This document shows positions 14,337-14,632 of a DNA stretch of 14,632 bases, piece after piece. The stretch's first letter is position 1. Every line of letters begins with the position of its first letter. This DNA comes from an uncultured Clostridia bacterium (GTDB lineage: Bacteria; Bacillota; Clostridia; Oscillospirales; Acutalibacteraceae), in the NCBI GenBank assembly GCA_937895645.1, contig CALBKQ010000126.1, forward strand, positions 1 to 14,632. The letters run 5' to 3'. The notes beneath the pieces are model-generated. The model was not told the origin of the DNA and did no database searches. It saw only the letters and a list, made by a program, of their open reading frames with translations. A program made the translations under genes and the position numbers.

Positions 14337-14632
14337 ACACTTTCTCTTAATGAAGATGAAGAAAAAACGATTAATTCTAAAAATATATCTTTTTATAAAG
14401 GTGTTCCTGTATTTATGAAAAATAAAAATAGACTATGGTCCTTAGGAGCTATATTCTTTACAAAGGGATATCGTGAGAACTCTTTACGACATGAGAGAGG
14501 ACATAATGATCAACTAATGATGATGGGCGTTGGTACTTATTTATTTACTGTTGGAATTCCTTCGTCATTGAAACTTGGCCCATGGTCAGATAATGATTTA
14601 TATTATTATGCACCGTGGGAAACAATGGCGGA
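14337..14632 (+). CDS. Rhs/YD-repeat type toxin C-terminal region, partial at both ends
   Basis: The plus-strand frame is open to the window end. It resembles the C-terminal region found in many Firmicute Rhs/YD-repeat polymorphic proteins: SLNEDEEKTINSKN, then FYKGVPVF, an SLGAIFF strand, HERGHNDQ (HExxH-like pattern at 14490-14504), VGIPSSL, and DLYYYAPWETMAD. Relatives usually have HEYGH, so the Tyr is Arg here. The HExxH pattern suggests a zinc-metallopeptidase-like fold, but no activity is shown for this fragment. The frame is also open upstream through 14160-14336, where it lies opposite the acidic minus-strand ORF, so the true 5' limit is unclear. There is no start codon with a ribosome site and no visible immunity gene. 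The family match is from remembered motif resemblance. Confidence 0.7.

Noticed and set aside
1..14632. CRISPR arrays, tRNA or rRNA genes, insertion sequences, riboswitches
   Set aside because: I saw no regularly spaced repeats, no cloverleaf or rRNA-like sequence, no transposase frame, and no recognisable aptamer in the leaders.

Overview
The window reads as AT-rich chromosomal DNA from a low-GC Gram-positive anaerobe, most likely a gut-type clostridial Firmicute. This is an inference. It rests on AT-rich codon choice, consensus sigma-A-type promoters, intrinsic terminators, teichoic-acid-type polymerases with a TagGH-like exporter, and an oxygen-sensitive iron-sulfur L-serine dehydratase. 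No marker gene allows a firmer placement.

Layout. (1) 1-194: a fragment of a type I restriction specificity subunit (HsdS) that runs straight into (2) 184-849, a tRNA-dihydrouridine synthase lacking its first ~100 residues and catalytic Cys. It overlaps comF by 4 bases (846-1562). (3) 1609-10364: a surface-glycopolymer island between housekeeping genes. A rightward four-gene operon (ABC permease, ABC ATPase, Stealth phosphotransferase, and a glycerophosphotransferase-GT4 fusion; 2820-7652) is flanked by two leftward genes, a GT2 glycosyltransferase (1609-2664) and a GT2-glycerophosphotransferase fusion (7692-10364). (4) 10655-12875: L-serine dehydratase followed by a zinc-ribbon membrane protein. 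(5) 12923-14632: a mosaic of a tautomerase-like tail, a long acidic protein on the minus strand, and a plus-strand Rhs-type C-terminal fragment running off the end.

How the genes fit together. The island encodes two proteins with CDP-glycerol:polyol glycerophosphotransferase domains fused to glycosyltransferases in opposite domain orders, a Stealth sugar-1-phosphate transferase, a stand-alone GT2 and a two-component ABC exporter. The simplest inference is a phosphodiester-linked surface polymer (wall teichoic acid or phosphoglycan capsule), assembled in the cytoplasm and exported by the ABC pair. No initiating lipid-phosphate sugar transferase, CDP-glycerol synthase or wall-attachment ligase is present, so those must be encoded elsewhere.

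Regulation is unusually legible. Divergent consensus promoters lie at 2687-2776 and at 10459-10609, and a symmetrical hairpin terminator sits between each of the three convergent gene pairs (near 1561, 7651 and 12882). The promoter and ribosome-site positions move the starts of three genes inward from the longest open frames.

Both ends look chimeric: unrelated gene fragments are joined inside reading frames. I treat these joins as suspected assembly artefacts or real rearrangements, to be settled by read mapping.
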